Source: Hypholoma sublateritium FD-334 SS-4 (Eukaryota > Basidiomycota > Agaricomycetes > Agaricales > Strophariaceae). Taken from it: a stretch of DNA of 64,000 bases. Positions 23,611-35,089 of the stretch are shown here, one piece after another. The notes under the pieces were generated by a model. It did no database searches, was not told the origin of the DNA, and saw only the letters and a program-made list of their open reading frames with translations. The stretch spans positions 398,405 to 462,404 of the forward strand of contig KN817518.1 in assembly GCA_000827495.1 (NCBI GenBank), in the 5' to 3' direction. Every line of letters starts with the position of its first letter. The stretch's first letter is position 1. The translations under genes were made by a program, and so were the position numbers.

Positions 23611-24282
23611 TTAGGCGGAGCCGGTGGTATAGAAGCGCCATGCGAAGTAGCCACCTAGCAGACCGAGAGGTAGGAAGTACATCAAGCTATGGACAAGTCA
23701 GTGAGGCGCCAGGCGGAAAAAGTAACAAGACGGACTTTGATCCCTGTTCGACAGCACCGGCGACACGAGTGGCCTGGGCAGCGGCAGCACCCGACTTCAA
23801 TTGGGAGTCCTGCGGTATGACGTGGTCAGCGCCGGCGGTGAGTGGATTCGATAAGCAGGAGTACGTACAGTGCCCTTCTCAAAATCACCGACGAGCATGT
23901 CGGGGAGCAGTGCACGGGCCTCGTCCGAGTGGCCAACATCCTCAAATGCCTCGGTGGCGTCTTGGCCTGGAAGAGAAATGAGTCGATGCCCAGTGGGCGC
24001 GCCGCCAGTGCCACGTACCGCCCTCTGCGAGAATGACCTCGTCGCCTCCAGGGTGCTTTGATAAAAAAAAAAAGTCAGCGAGTCATATAGAATAAAGAGT
24101 GCCAAAACATACCTCATCCATGAACTTCGTGCAGTCGTAAACTGGGAATAGAGTATGGTGAGATTTGGCATAAAGGGAAGACTGCGATTGGCTGGCATAC
24201 CCTTGCCATGGATGAGGATGTAGAACTTGTTGCGCGTCTTGTTAGCGCGGAGTTCTTCAAGAGTGACGGTTTTGGTGGCCAT
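23611..24282 (-). CDS. Cytochrome b5
   Basis: Six short exons (24282-24201, 24141-24113, 24055-24019, 23966-23869, 23809-23736, 23686-23611) give 131 residues. The order is TVTLEELRANKT, then the heme pocket VYDCTKFMDEHPGGDEV and GQDATEAFEDVGHSDEAR. His38 (HPGG) and His62 (GHSD) are the two axial heme ligands, with normal spacing. After an Ala-rich linker, a C-terminal helix (LMYFLPLGLLGGYFAW) anchors the protein in the ER membrane. It donates electrons to fatty-acid desaturases, sterol enzymes and some P450s. A P450 gene lies 6.4 kb away, but cytochrome b5 is housekeeping, so no special link is implied. Confidence 0.93.
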
Positions 24283-24942
24283 TGCGGAGTAGAGGAGGAG
24301 GTGGTGGTAATACTCTGGGAGAGTAGGGTGTGTGACTGGAGAGGTCAAGAACGAATACTAAGCGGAAGTTATAAAAGTCGATTCTAGTTTTCCCACGTGC
24401 AAACTCGTCGCTACGCCGAATAAGCTGATCCGGCAACTCAGGACCTCTTTACAAAGAAAAGCGATGATAAATTCAATGGTATTCAATTACAACGACTAGG
24501 TAGGATGTCGACCCGGTTTAGTACTCGAATGGCCATATAGTAGCTACGCAGTAGCTGGACATTCAAGCGTGGACCAAGAAATCATTCTATCTTCCACGCA
24601 CAAGTTGAGGTAACGAAGGCACTGGAAGCCATGTCCCTAGGCATATGTATGTGGGACACACGAAAGAGAGGAAAGAGGCTCGAAAGCGCTAGCTGCGAGA
24701 CATTACGGAGAAAATATGTGCATTCAGAGGCTCCTCGTGGTTGGAGGACAAGCGGAAGACGATGTTCGCAGCTGCAAAAATTTCCCTTTTATTGGGGTCG
24801 GCATCGAGATACAACATGCGCAAACAATGGAATAATGATTGCACGGGGCCTGTCATCGACGTTCACACTTGACCACCACCATCTCCGTTTTCCGCAAGGC
24901 CAGTTTTCGCTAACTGTGTCTCTAGTTTACCACCGTTCTCCA
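24283..24942. other. divergent promoter region
   Basis: 660 bp between cytochrome b5 (minus) and the FG nucleoporin gene (plus). An open frame running from 24631 into the nucleoporin exon lacks conserved features before the Met at 24943. Confidence 0.5.
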
Positions 24943-27900
24943 ATGGAGCACGACGCCTCCGACCTCCTCGGCCAGAACACAATGCCCAACGCCAGCGGCG
25001 CTCGAACGGGCTTTTTCTCACTCTCGCTCGGCCAATCCATCGGTACCGCCGTCGTCGTCATTGCTCTTTATACCGTTGGATTACGGCTCTGGAGGCGCGT
25101 GCTACTCTGGAGGGAACGGTCGTACAAACTGTAAGTCTTCAGCGTTCTAGTCTACAGTGCACAGTCTCACCTCCGCAACGCGTTTTACTTCTCTGCTTTT
25201 TCGCTCTTGTTTCTCTCGCCTTTCAGTGCAACGCGCCGCCGACATGGCATTCCAGACAACGATCTAAGGCCATTCAATGTGGCATACTCCGAGGCGACGA
25301 CGCGTGCTCGCGAAGACGGCCTTCGTCAGCCCAAACCCCGACCTATCCCCCGCCAGCAACCCTCCGTCGTGGACCTTAGCGAGCCTTCCCAAGAACATAT
25401 TCTTCGCAATCGCACAGGTACTTCGTTCTTATGATACTGTGGTTGTCCGACGGAATCTTATATACAACTATTATTATTCACTAGGCATACCACAACGGTC
25501 AGATACTGGAATGAGGAGTACAGCCGTCCCTGTTCCCGGCGGCTACAGCGCAGCAGCTTCTGGCACCCAGAACCCCTCTTATACACAAAACGTTAATGGC
25601 AACATCCAGTGAGTCAACCTCATGTCGTATACTTTGCAGGAATATGCTTACGTAATAATCGTCGACAGCACCGCAGCGTACTTGGATGTCAAAGGACTGG
25701 AAAACAACCCGCAATTCACTCACGCCCCTTCTCAGCACAAGTCAGTTTTATCTCGCCAGCGTGGATTCACCAACGTCGATGATGCAAACGCTTTCGCCCA
25801 GGACGGCGATGACAAGAAACGTCCTCTTGATGTGGAAATGGACGACGATGAAGAACACGAGCCAAAGAAATCCCGGACGGAAGGCGATGCATTGATGGAA
25901 AGTGACGTGGATGTGGACGAGAGCAAGGCACCTAAGCGTGGCTCGAAACGTGGACTGCGGGAAGAGGATGTGGAGGAGCTTTCTTCGTCAAAAAAGGCGC
26001 GTGGGAAACGTGCCCGTAAAGGCCCTACGGATGCAGATCATAGCATGGATGTTGACATAGATGACGAGGAGGCTGACGAAGTGAGCGAATTGCGGTCCGC
26101 TGCTCGCGGAAAGAAGCGCGACCGCGCAGAAGCGGGATCGACTTTTGGGGGCGACGACGACGAAAGTGCCGATGAGGTTGAAGGTGACGGCAATTCGAAG
26201 GCTCGAAGACGCAGGAAACGGCGGACGGTCGCCAAGCGCAAGTCCGAGGCCAGTTATCTGCGAAGCAAAAAGGGGGACGAGGATGTAACCGAGGCAAGCT
26301 CACCAGACCAGAAAGCTGTGCGGACGAAGCGTGGCAAGCGGGCGTCTCATGGTGCACTTCGGGATCACGACGGGATCAAGGACGATGTGTCCATGGATGG
26401 GTCAACGACGTCGAATAGGAGCAAAGTTCGCAGTGTGGGCGATGAATGGGAAAGCAATGGTATCAGGTACAAGATTGGGCCCAACTACCAGCGTCTGCGT
26501 CAGGCCCTTGTGAAGAAGGAAAGGCAGAAGTTCCTCATGGTGCGTTTTGTTCTATTTTCTATGTGCAGTGGGGCTCCTCCACGAGGTTAGGGCATTGCTA
26601 ATGTTTGGTGTTGCTGTTTTTCTTCTATGTGTCACTTAAACGTGTTCACTCATTCAGCCGAAAGATTCGCAACATCCCGACCGTGAAGAACATCTTCAGG
26701 TGTGCATTGAAACTTGGCTTACGGAAGAGGAATATCAAGATGCCAAAAATCAACATCGACTAGCATGGCAGGACGATTCACCTCGGCCGGAACCCGCGGA
26801 TAAACTGTCAATTGACGTAACGGTACGCTATCTTCAGACCTCGTCCACGTTTTGTGCTGATTTTCGTCGTGTTAGCATGCCAATGCCAATGCCAACCAAC
26901 CTGGCAAGAGCCTTCTTTGGGGCAGTTCGACAACCACGACGCCGACCATGTCGCCCGCGCCACCATCGCCTGTTTCCGAGGCTGGAACGGCAGACAGCAC
27001 GAAGCCAGCACCCAAGTCGTACCGCGGCGGCCAGCGTCATTCCATCGCAAGCGGCGCGGTGCTGCCCGGAAGTCCCTTCGCCACATCTCACATCCCTACC
27101 GCCAAGCGCATTGCATCAACTTCGCAAGCACTTAGCCTTGCTGCGAGCATCGGCGGTTCACCCCTGAGTGCGAGCGGCAGTGCCTCGCCTGTGGCTGGGC
27201 TGTCCGATAGTACGAACGCGATGGGCAGTCCGCGCACGCCACTGAAGGTGTTCTCGAAATGGGAGAAGCAGGAGCTCGAAGCCCGCGCCATGATGAAGAT
27301 CCGGGAGGCGAACCGGAAGAAAGAGATGGAGCGCGATGCCAAGCTGAAGGAAGAGCGCGATCGTGCCGAGCGCGCGGAGAAGGAAAAAGAGCGGCAACGA
27401 CAAGAGCGGGAACGCGTTGAGCGCGAGCAGCGCGAGGCGCGGGAGCGTGCGCAGAAGGAGGCGCAGCAGAAGGCAGAGGCGGAGAAGAAGGCAAAGGAGG
27501 CCGCAGAGGGCGCCCAGAAGAGTGCTGCTGTGCCCCAGATCACCATCACTGCACCGTCAATAGGTAACCTTGGCCAACAACCTAGCCGATCGAACACAGC
27601 GGCCAGCGGTTCGGCCCCCACCGCTGGCGGCGGTGGCTTCTCCTTCAATCTCTCTGGAGCACCCTCTTCTGGGACAGCTGCGTCGTCGCCTTTCAGCGCG
27701 CCGAAGACCGGGTCCCTCTCTACCGGTAACCCATTCGGTGCACCCACTAATACCGTACAGAGTGGGAGCCCAGATGCGGTGAAAACCGAGAGCAAGCCCG
27801 CGTCGTCTGGATTCTCATTCGGCCCTTCGCCCGCTGGCGCCACTTCACCAGCACCGGCTGCTTCGTTGGCGTCACGCTTAGGAGTACCAGCTCCGGCAGC

Positions 27901-28939
27901 TAACAGTGACCCGGTCAAGCCTTCGTCGACGTCTCCGTTCTCGTTCAACAACACAAAGCAAGATAGTCCCCCGAAGTCGAACCCTTTCGGTGCCCCTGTG
28001 CCACCCACTCAACCCGCTGCATCCTCGTCAGATTCTACTGCCACCGTAACTCCTAAGTTCAATTTTGGCTTTGGAGCAAAGCCGACCACAAACGCGTCTA
28101 CCAATAATGCCACTGCCCCCAAATCAGTATTTGGCGCACCTTCAACAAGTGCGTCTTCCCTGAGCGGCGCGCTGGGCTCCGACGCTGCGAAGGCCGCCAC
28201 TGGGTCTGCCCCTGCGCCCTCACCCTTTGCGGGATTTAAGACACCTACCACGCCCGCCTCGGCCACTAATGGCAATACCGCGACGACAACACCGGCGACC
28301 TCAGCCTCGTCGCCGTTTGGCTTTGGTGGAGGATCCACGTTTGGCTCCTCGTCGGCCTTCCCAAGCACCACAACCACGGCGGGGCAAAACAACGCCCCGG
28401 GCAAGTCGGTGTTTGGAACAACCAATACTGCATCTACATTTGGAGCTGGTTCGAACCCCAACACTTCGTCTGCGTTTGGAGCGAGCTCAACACCCAATGC
28501 ATCCTCTGCATTCGGAGGCAGCACAGGCTCCGGGGTCTCGCCATTCGGCGCGGCGCCTGCCCAGACGCAGAGTGTGTTCGGCAACGGCGCAGCGGCGGCT
28601 AAATCTTCGGAGCCAACGAAGCCACTGTTCAGCTTCCCCGGTGCATCGAGCGCGTCGACGACACCTGCGAGTGCATCCACCGCCAATAGCGGGGCGAAGT
28701 CTGCGTTCTCCTTTGCGCCGACGGCTCCGACAGTGCCTGCGGCAGCGAACACGCCTGCAGGCTCAGCGCCCGCAGGTGCGGCTGCGCCCGCGAAGTTCTC
28801 GTTCAATTTCGGGGGGTCCGCTACTCCTGCGAGTACGCCTGCTGCGGCGTCGCCATTCGGCGGCGCATCGTCTGGCCAGTCCGTCTTCGGCGGCGGCGTT
28901 TTCGGATCGACGGCGATGAACCAGGCGCAGAAGCAATAA
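24943..28939 (+). CDS. Membrane-anchored FG nucleoporin (POM121-like architecture)
   Basis: Six exons (24943-25130, 25227-25417, 25485-25608, 25669-26539, 26658-26822, 26876-28939) give 1200 residues in one frame. Residues about 24-52 include a membrane helix (IGTAVVVIALYTVGLRLW) followed by basic residues. Residues about 200-440 are highly charged with many KR/RK clusters (NLS-like). A conserved-looking block follows (GIRYKIGPNYQRLRQALV and CIETWLTEEEYQDAKNQH). About 635-715 is a charged helical coiled coil (KWEKQELEARAM, then a long E/R/K/Q run). From about 740 to the end there are many FG motifs (PFG, VFG, FGA, FSF). FG repeats make the permeability barrier of nuclear pores; a single N-terminal membrane helix with C-terminal FG repeats is the layout of vertebrate POM121. 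Whether this is homology or convergence is open. Confidence 0.82.
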
Positions 28940-29838
28940 TCGTCAATATCTCTTGGTTGGAAGAGGAAACTTGCACAGATATAAGATGCCCCTCGCTCAT
29001 TGGCTTGGGCGGGGCGATTTAGCTAGGTTGCTTGCTTGCGCACGGCTGGTGCACATTTCTCTAGAAACTCCTTTTTGTCAGTTGCATCTTTTGCGCGTTG
29101 TACACATCTCACTGCCATTTTACAATTACACACATCCCTGCCCAATCCATTACTAGTACGTACGTAGCATACCCTTTAATGGACGTGTACAACACCATAG
29201 TTGCCCCTCTGTTATGTTCTATTTAGTTGTCAGGCCAGTTCAATGGCTACCTCAGCCATTTGCTATATAACAAATGCTCCTGAATATGCACACGAGTAGC
29301 TGAGGTATTACAGCAACCACGGATTTCATCACCAGATGCATGACCAGATAAATGGTATTCATTTGTTACATCTTTATTCAAAGGTTCATTAATCATTGAC
29401 AAAGACCTCGAAGAAATGATTGTGATTTATGTATGTGTTTTCTATGAAGTGGATTATTTGACATTAAGTCTTTTGATTGGCCAGCAGCCAGATAAATTAA
29501 TGGCATTTCCTTGTAGTTTATCTCAAATAAATGACACATAAACGAGGAAATCAAGTAGACAAATCCAATTTATATGGTCCTGCGACCGGTGTGCATGTAC
29601 GGCATTTGTGTGGTGGTCACATCCAACAAAACAAACCTTCCCCTCTTTTTATCATAAATCAACATACACGAGCACCCCAACACAGCTACAACTGACTATT
29701 CCTACTACTAATACATGAAAAATAGACAAAGATTGATACACCAGGGATGGACCAGCTCCCGATATCTACAGTAAATAACTTGTCCATGTGCTCCCGTCAG
29801 ACAGGTCTGATATACATATGCCTCGATCAGGTCTGCAT
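28940..29838. other. AT-rich convergent intergenic region
   Basis: 900 bp between two 3' ends, markedly more AT-rich than its neighbours. It contains nested short inverted repeats (listed separately) and no coding signal. Confidence 0.5.
29242..29277. repeat. two adjacent short inverted repeats
   Basis: AATGGCT...AGCCATT with a 5-nt loop is followed at once, sharing its edge, by CATTTG...CAAATG with an 8-nt loop. They lie in the AT-rich gap about 300 bp after the nucleoporin stop. They could form hairpins in the RNA 3' end or be chance. Confidence 0.45.
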
Positions 29839-31825
29839 CTACCACACTCCAAACAGGCCAGCCCCGATAGCGACAACGCCAACAGCGCTGGCACCGAGGA
29901 GTAGCCACACGCCAACGTCCCACCCAATGCGCTTCCGGAACTGGCGCTGCTGCAGAGCGCGCTCCTTGCGCAGCAGCAGCTCGTCCGCACCCGAGCGCGG
30001 ACTTAGCCGGGCGCCGCCGTCCGCGTCTGCCGTGGGCGTTTGCAGCAGTGGCGTCCGCGGTGGGACGACAATGGCGAGTGGCCGCTTGAACGTGTGCGTG
30101 AGGATGTGCAGAAGGGCCGGCACAAAATACGTCGCGACAAGCACCATGAGGACGAGCGCAACGGTTAGCGCCGTGAAGACGGCGCCGCCGGACGAGAGGA
30201 AGCATGGGCGGTCCTCGTCGGCGACCGGGAGGGAATGCGGCGGGATGAGACCAAGTGCCAGGACGAGAATGGTCATAAGTAGGCGGGAGACATTGAATTT
30301 TACAGAGCGGAGGGAAGGAATGGCTATTGGCGGAGTGACGAGGACGAGAGGCGGCGTGCCGAGAAGGAGGGTAGCGGCTGCAAGCATGCCGCGCACGGTA
30401 TTCAGTTGCATCGAGGGAAGTGCGATCTCCGGTCGGAGAGAATAAGAGGACAATGGAGTAAGTGGCGGAATGAATGTTGCATTTAGCTGTTCCGTGGGCG
30501 CAAAAGTTGACAAGATAGGTGTGTTGATAGAATTGTTAGGGTGCGGTGGGATATCCTGTTGGACAGAAAGATAGGACTGAACACATTATGAACGAAAGGA
30601 GATAGGAAAGGGAGATATGAATAGATAGACTCACAAGTTCTGGATGGTTTGGGAAGGCGGCAAAGATAACCGATGGTAGGAGGAGAAGGACAGCAGAAAT
30701 TACAGATAATAGAGAGATCATTCGGAAAGAGCGTGAAATTGGTGATTTCACCGTTGAAATGGGTGTTAAAGCAGTACCCTTCAATGATATGTACAATGGG
30801 AGAGTTGAGGATGAGCAGAATGCAAAAACAGTGGTCCCTGAAAATAGTGTGAGCATCATTCCAAATGCCAAAAGACATACCCATACCTATGCCTTGCCAC
30901 GTGTAGCCGGTCCCCAACCAACCTGTTTGAGATTCTAGCAAACCGTGGACATGTGCATATATAGTACATCCAAGCCATGCAATGTACAACGCTGCAGAAA
31001 GCCAAGTCGCATACACGATTCGCCTCGAGCTAAGTGACCTCGCATAGGACAGGTAACCGACCAAAATCGCGACGGCAAGAGTTGACAGGACATATGTCAG
31101 CGTAGGGTGTCGGCTTGTGGCTATCAATGGCTGGAGGATGTACATTGCATCTAACAATAGCGACCGTTAAAAATGGGAACCCCGGCCTAGCGGCGAGACT
31201 CACGACGCAAATAAATTATAGCCAGCATGGAACTAGTCGCCCCCGTGCCGGAGCGTACCGCAAACCGTATGACTGCTCGTTGACGTTCCTTCCCTCGCCC
31301 TTTCGCAAAGGTTTCAATGAGAATGTCCGACATGTCCGCTTTGCGTAGGTAGCGAGCAAGCATGTACCATATTTGGCGGGCGAATGCTGAAGCCAGGGCC
31401 GAGAACAATAGAGCAGGTAGTCCATATTTGAGAGGTAACTCCGAGTTCGGCAGCTCAAGTGCTCCTAGCTTGAGGTATGGTGCTAGAAGATAAAGAAAGA
31501 CAAGTGTCGGAGGGAGGGGGGGAAATACAACTGATTTCCGCACGTCGAATAACGGGCTAATGATGTCGTCGTTGTCATTTAGGTCGTCTTCTTCATCCGA
31601 GAAGTCAAACGAATCGTCGTGCTCGTCCTGGTCATGAACAAGAATGAGTGCTGCGGATGAATCCAGTGCCGAGAGAGCCGAAGGTTCGTCGTCGCTGTGT
31701 GAGCTCGCAGAGCTCGAAAATGAGCCGTGTCGGGAGTGGCCAGTGGACGAGAATGAGATAGAGAGAGCCGGTGGCCTGTGTGCGGCGACGCCAGCAACGG
31801 CGGCGGTTGCAGTAACATGCGCCAT
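29839..31825 (-). CDS. Multi-pass membrane protein, function unknown
   Basis: Four exons (31825-31204, 31150-30887, 30837-30635, 30555-29839) give 601 residues. An N-terminal Ser-rich, acidic cytosolic part (about 100 residues) is followed by roughly ten hydrophobic segments, such as VFLYLLAPYLKLGAL, VLSTLAVAILVGYLSY, MISLLSVISAVLLLLPSVIF and FTALTVALVLMVLVATYFVP, with a last helix at the C-terminus. The stretch FAFCSSSTLPLYISLKG resembles a helix of AAAP/SLC38-type amino-acid transporters, but the resemblance is short and I do not assign the family. It is head-to-head with the SET gene, only 201 bp between the two start codons. Confidence 0.75.
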
Positions 31826-32026
31826 CGTGGTGTCAGGACAAGATTTGAAGAGAATTCTTTTCAGAATCAACCTGCAACCCACATTGTGGCGGTGCCGGTC
31901 GGGCCGGCGTCTCCCGCGTTTCTGTGCCGCGTCGCACCCGCCACGCCTTGCCTGTGCTTCCCTCCACCAGCTTGTCAGACGGACGGCCAGCAGACACTCT
32001 GTCACACACCCGCGAGAACACGGACA

Positions 32027-34528
32027 ATGTCCTCCGAAGAGGTTGACGAATTAGGAATTTCGACAACACCTAGATGGAGGAGGTCCGAATCGCCACCGGA
32101 CCCATGGGATCTTAATGATGACCAGAAGGGAGTGGACGATTGGGCTTTTGAGATCATTGGAGAGGAAGTTGACTACGACGGAAATGTTTTGTAAGTATTA
32201 CTTTCCTTCATGTACTTTTAAGCTAACCATGACACTGGTAGACATGAAGTGGGTTATCTAAATGCGTCTCTGGACAGTTGAAGATTGAACGCAGCGTCGG
32301 CAGGTGCGATGGAATGACTGGAACCGCGCCGACGGCACGAAAACAACATGGGCACCTGTAGATGACCCTGACATTGACAGCAGTGCGTACCGCAAGAAGC
32401 AGAGTCGGCGCCGGCGGACTCTGGCAAAAGAGTCGTTCGCAATTGATGTTCCCTCAACGGCCGATGTACACAACACGGAAACATTTCTCCGCCACCAAGC
32501 GTACAATGAGAAGCTTCTTCTATCTGAAAAAGAACAACAGCCTGATTGGACTACAGAAATGACAAAACTGATATCTAAACACCAGGAAGATATACGAGCG
32601 GGACACGGGGCGAGTTCTCTGTCTTCCCAGCCATCTGTCGCTAATCCAGTGCGCAGTCGCCGAGAGAGCACACGGCAGCTCACAGAGACGTCTCTCGCTA
32701 GTTCATCTACGACTGCTGGTCGCGGAGCATCGAGGGCCATGTCGGCAAGTTCTTCTGCGACCGCTACCACAGCTGTCAACAAACCTCTGAATCAGCCGAC
32801 TCCAAGCCAGACATCCCCTTTCGAGCCGTTTAGAAATTCTTCACATAGACCAAAGCCCACCCATCAGGAAATTGCCCAAGTTCCACCTTCTGCCAAGAGT
32901 AAAGGCAAGGAGCGCGCTCAAGATTTTGAATCCACTCCACCGCCAGCAGATTATAGTCCCTCGCCTCGGAAACGAGTGAAGCGAACGGCTCGTTCAGCGT
33001 CGTCGGACGAACTTTCAATAATTCCATCGTCCTCGTCTTTCATGGTCGAAGCTTCCCAACCGACTAATCTCCGACCAACCGAAACCCCAGAGACGAAGTG
33101 AGCGCGCGTCATTGTTCTCTCAAATATTTCAAAAACAAAATCGCTAATCTCACCATAGGCGTCAGAGACTTGCAAAGGATTGGACTACGGCCGCACAAAA
33201 AGAGCGAGCAGCAGCGATCTTCATCGTCAATACCGTGGACGATGAAGCTATTCCGCCCCTTGAAAAGTCTTTTGTGTACCTCGAGCGCGAGTATAGATAG
33301 TCAGTATTTTGTCTGACATATTTGTCCCTCATAACTAACGGCAGTATTCAATTCCTATTTACTTAGTGCCCGTGGAATTACAGTGCCCGATAGTGGGTTT
33401 GTTACCTCTTGCGACTGCATTCAGTGCGGGCCTCACCCTGCCAATTGTGGATGCCAGGATGATTCAGATGCGGACGAATTTGCATACACTCCCTCGGTAT
33501 GTCATTCAAACCCATAGTCACACAATATACCTACTCTCCATAGGGCCTCTTCAGGTTCAATGTCCCGAAAAACAAGGAAGTCATCGAATGCAACACGGTA
33601 GGACATCCCTGCCCTGTAACTGAGTCATAACATTTATGGTTGCCCCGTTTACTGTCTAGAATTGTGCATGCTCAGTAGAAACATGTATTAACTCCGTTTC
33701 CCGACGTCCGCGAGAAGTATCCGTCGAAATTTTTAAAACACAAGGTCGCGGTTGGGGCGTGCGGGCGCGGGTAGCTGTTAATCGAGGCAAGGTCTTGGGA
33801 ATATATACTGGGTATGACTTAAAGCTATTCTTGTAAACGCACGCTGAACCCATGCTCTATCCCTGCCGATATAGCCTCGTAATGTGCGTGGCCTCCCCTT
33901 CCCTTCTGTGTGGATATTAATTTCTTAAAAAAATCATGTTTAGTAAGCGGGAAGTCTCACACGCGCTTCAGGGAGACTTAGGGGCGTACTCTTTCGATCT
34001 TGACGGGGACGAAATGGTGGACGATAGCCAACTAAGTCAGTCGATGCCAGGAGGGAAGTACTCAGTGGATTCTCGTACTCAAGGTGAGTATATCAGAGCC
34101 CCTGGTTGAGCCACGTTTCTAATGTCGTCAAAAAGGAAATTGGACGCGCTTCATTAAGTTCGTTCTGACTTCTCAAATTGCAACCATTTTCGGTGGTCTA
34201 ATTTCTTCCCCAGTCATTCTTGCTCTCCCAATCTTGAAATATACCTCGTTGTACACGATAAACCTGCAGGAGTACGTCCTCGATTTTCCGTTGATCGCAA
34301 TACATTCATAATTTTCTTTCATAGTGTGGAATGCCTTACATCGGCTTTGTCGCCAACCAGCATATACCCGCACAAACAGAATTCACATTCGACTATCATC
34401 CTGAAGCTGCTGTTAAGATTTTGGCGGATAAAAACAAAAAGAACAAGAAGAAATCCAAGACGCCAATCCCAGAAGATGCAGTGGAGTGCCTATGCGGTGC
34501 CAGAAACTGTCGCGGAATTATGAATTGA
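32027..34528 (+). CDS. Chromodomain/SET histone H3K9 methyltransferase (SUV39/Clr4 type)
   Basis: Twelve exons: 32027-32190, 32242-32248, 32304-33097, 33159-33290, 33367-33496, 33544-33597, 33660-33811, 33875-33883, 33944-34083, 34136-34157, 34214-34271 and 34325-34528. They encode 621 residues. An N-terminal chromodomain (WAFEIIGEEVDYDGNV, then HEVRWNDWNRADGTKTTW) is followed by a long disordered linker. Then come the pre-SET Cys cluster (CDCIQCG, NCGCQDD, CNTNCAC, ETC), the SET core (RGWGVRARVAVNRGKVLGIY; NWTRFINHSCSPNLE with N535-H536; EFTFDY with Tyr578) and the post-SET CLCGARNC. This is the full module set of Clr4/SUV39 enzymes that methylate H3K9 with S-adenosylmethionine to build heterochromatin. 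Exons of 7 and 9 nt are needed to rebuild the chromodomain and the early SET domain. The join at 33290/33367 is the least certain. Confidence 0.9.
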
Positions 34529-35089
34529 TCTTCTTTCTACTCAGTGGCATTTTTCTCAATGTTACATACTAATGGGTTATATATCTCTGTTCCCATGTAC
34601 TGATTGATATCCTCGACGTACTTTTTTTGTGGATCTTTCCTTGCGTATATCTCAATTGTAATACTAACCATTTTGTGTCCAGTATCTGTAAATACATGTC
34701 AAATCAGCAACATAACAATCTCATAGTAATATACGACTTTGCGCGAACGAATGCTTTGTCGCAGAATAATCCATTCAACGAGCACAACTACACAACAATC
34801 CACATAATGCCATACATCAACAAATTAATCCTAACCATTAGATAGTACAATTATATGAGAAATAAATGGCAAAAACACAATCTAGAATGTGGAGATGATA
34901 GCAAATGACAAGAATTGCGTAACAGTGGGGCAACAGCGATGCCGATTGAAAATGGCAATAGAGAAGAATAATGAAATAAATCCTGATGCGATGCAAATCT
35001 AGATCTGGCAATGAACTTACTAACTGATACCTATACCGTCCAATCCATCAGAGGAGAATACATAGATACTAACCACCTCGGGGCGCCCC
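34529..35089. other. AT-rich convergent intergenic region
   Basis: 560 bp between two 3' ends; AT-rich, no gene or clear repeat. Confidence 0.5.

Noticed and set aside
14920..24282. Secondary-metabolite cluster around the P450
   Set aside because: Neighbours are a MYND protein, RNase III and cytochrome b5. There is no synthase, terpene cyclase, transporter or pathway regulator, so a cluster is not supported.
27088..28008. 306-residue minus-strand open frame
   Set aside because: It is antisense to the FG nucleoporin exon; the Ala/Gly/Pro-rich translation mirrors codon bias of the repeat region and shows no domain.
28009..28806. 265-residue minus-strand open frame
   Set aside because: Same reason: antisense of the low-complexity FG repeats.
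26948..28939. Separate FG-repeat gene starting at 26948
   Set aside because: The upstream exon 26658-26822 splices in frame at 26876 and leads into this frame, so it is one gene with the membrane-anchored N-terminus.
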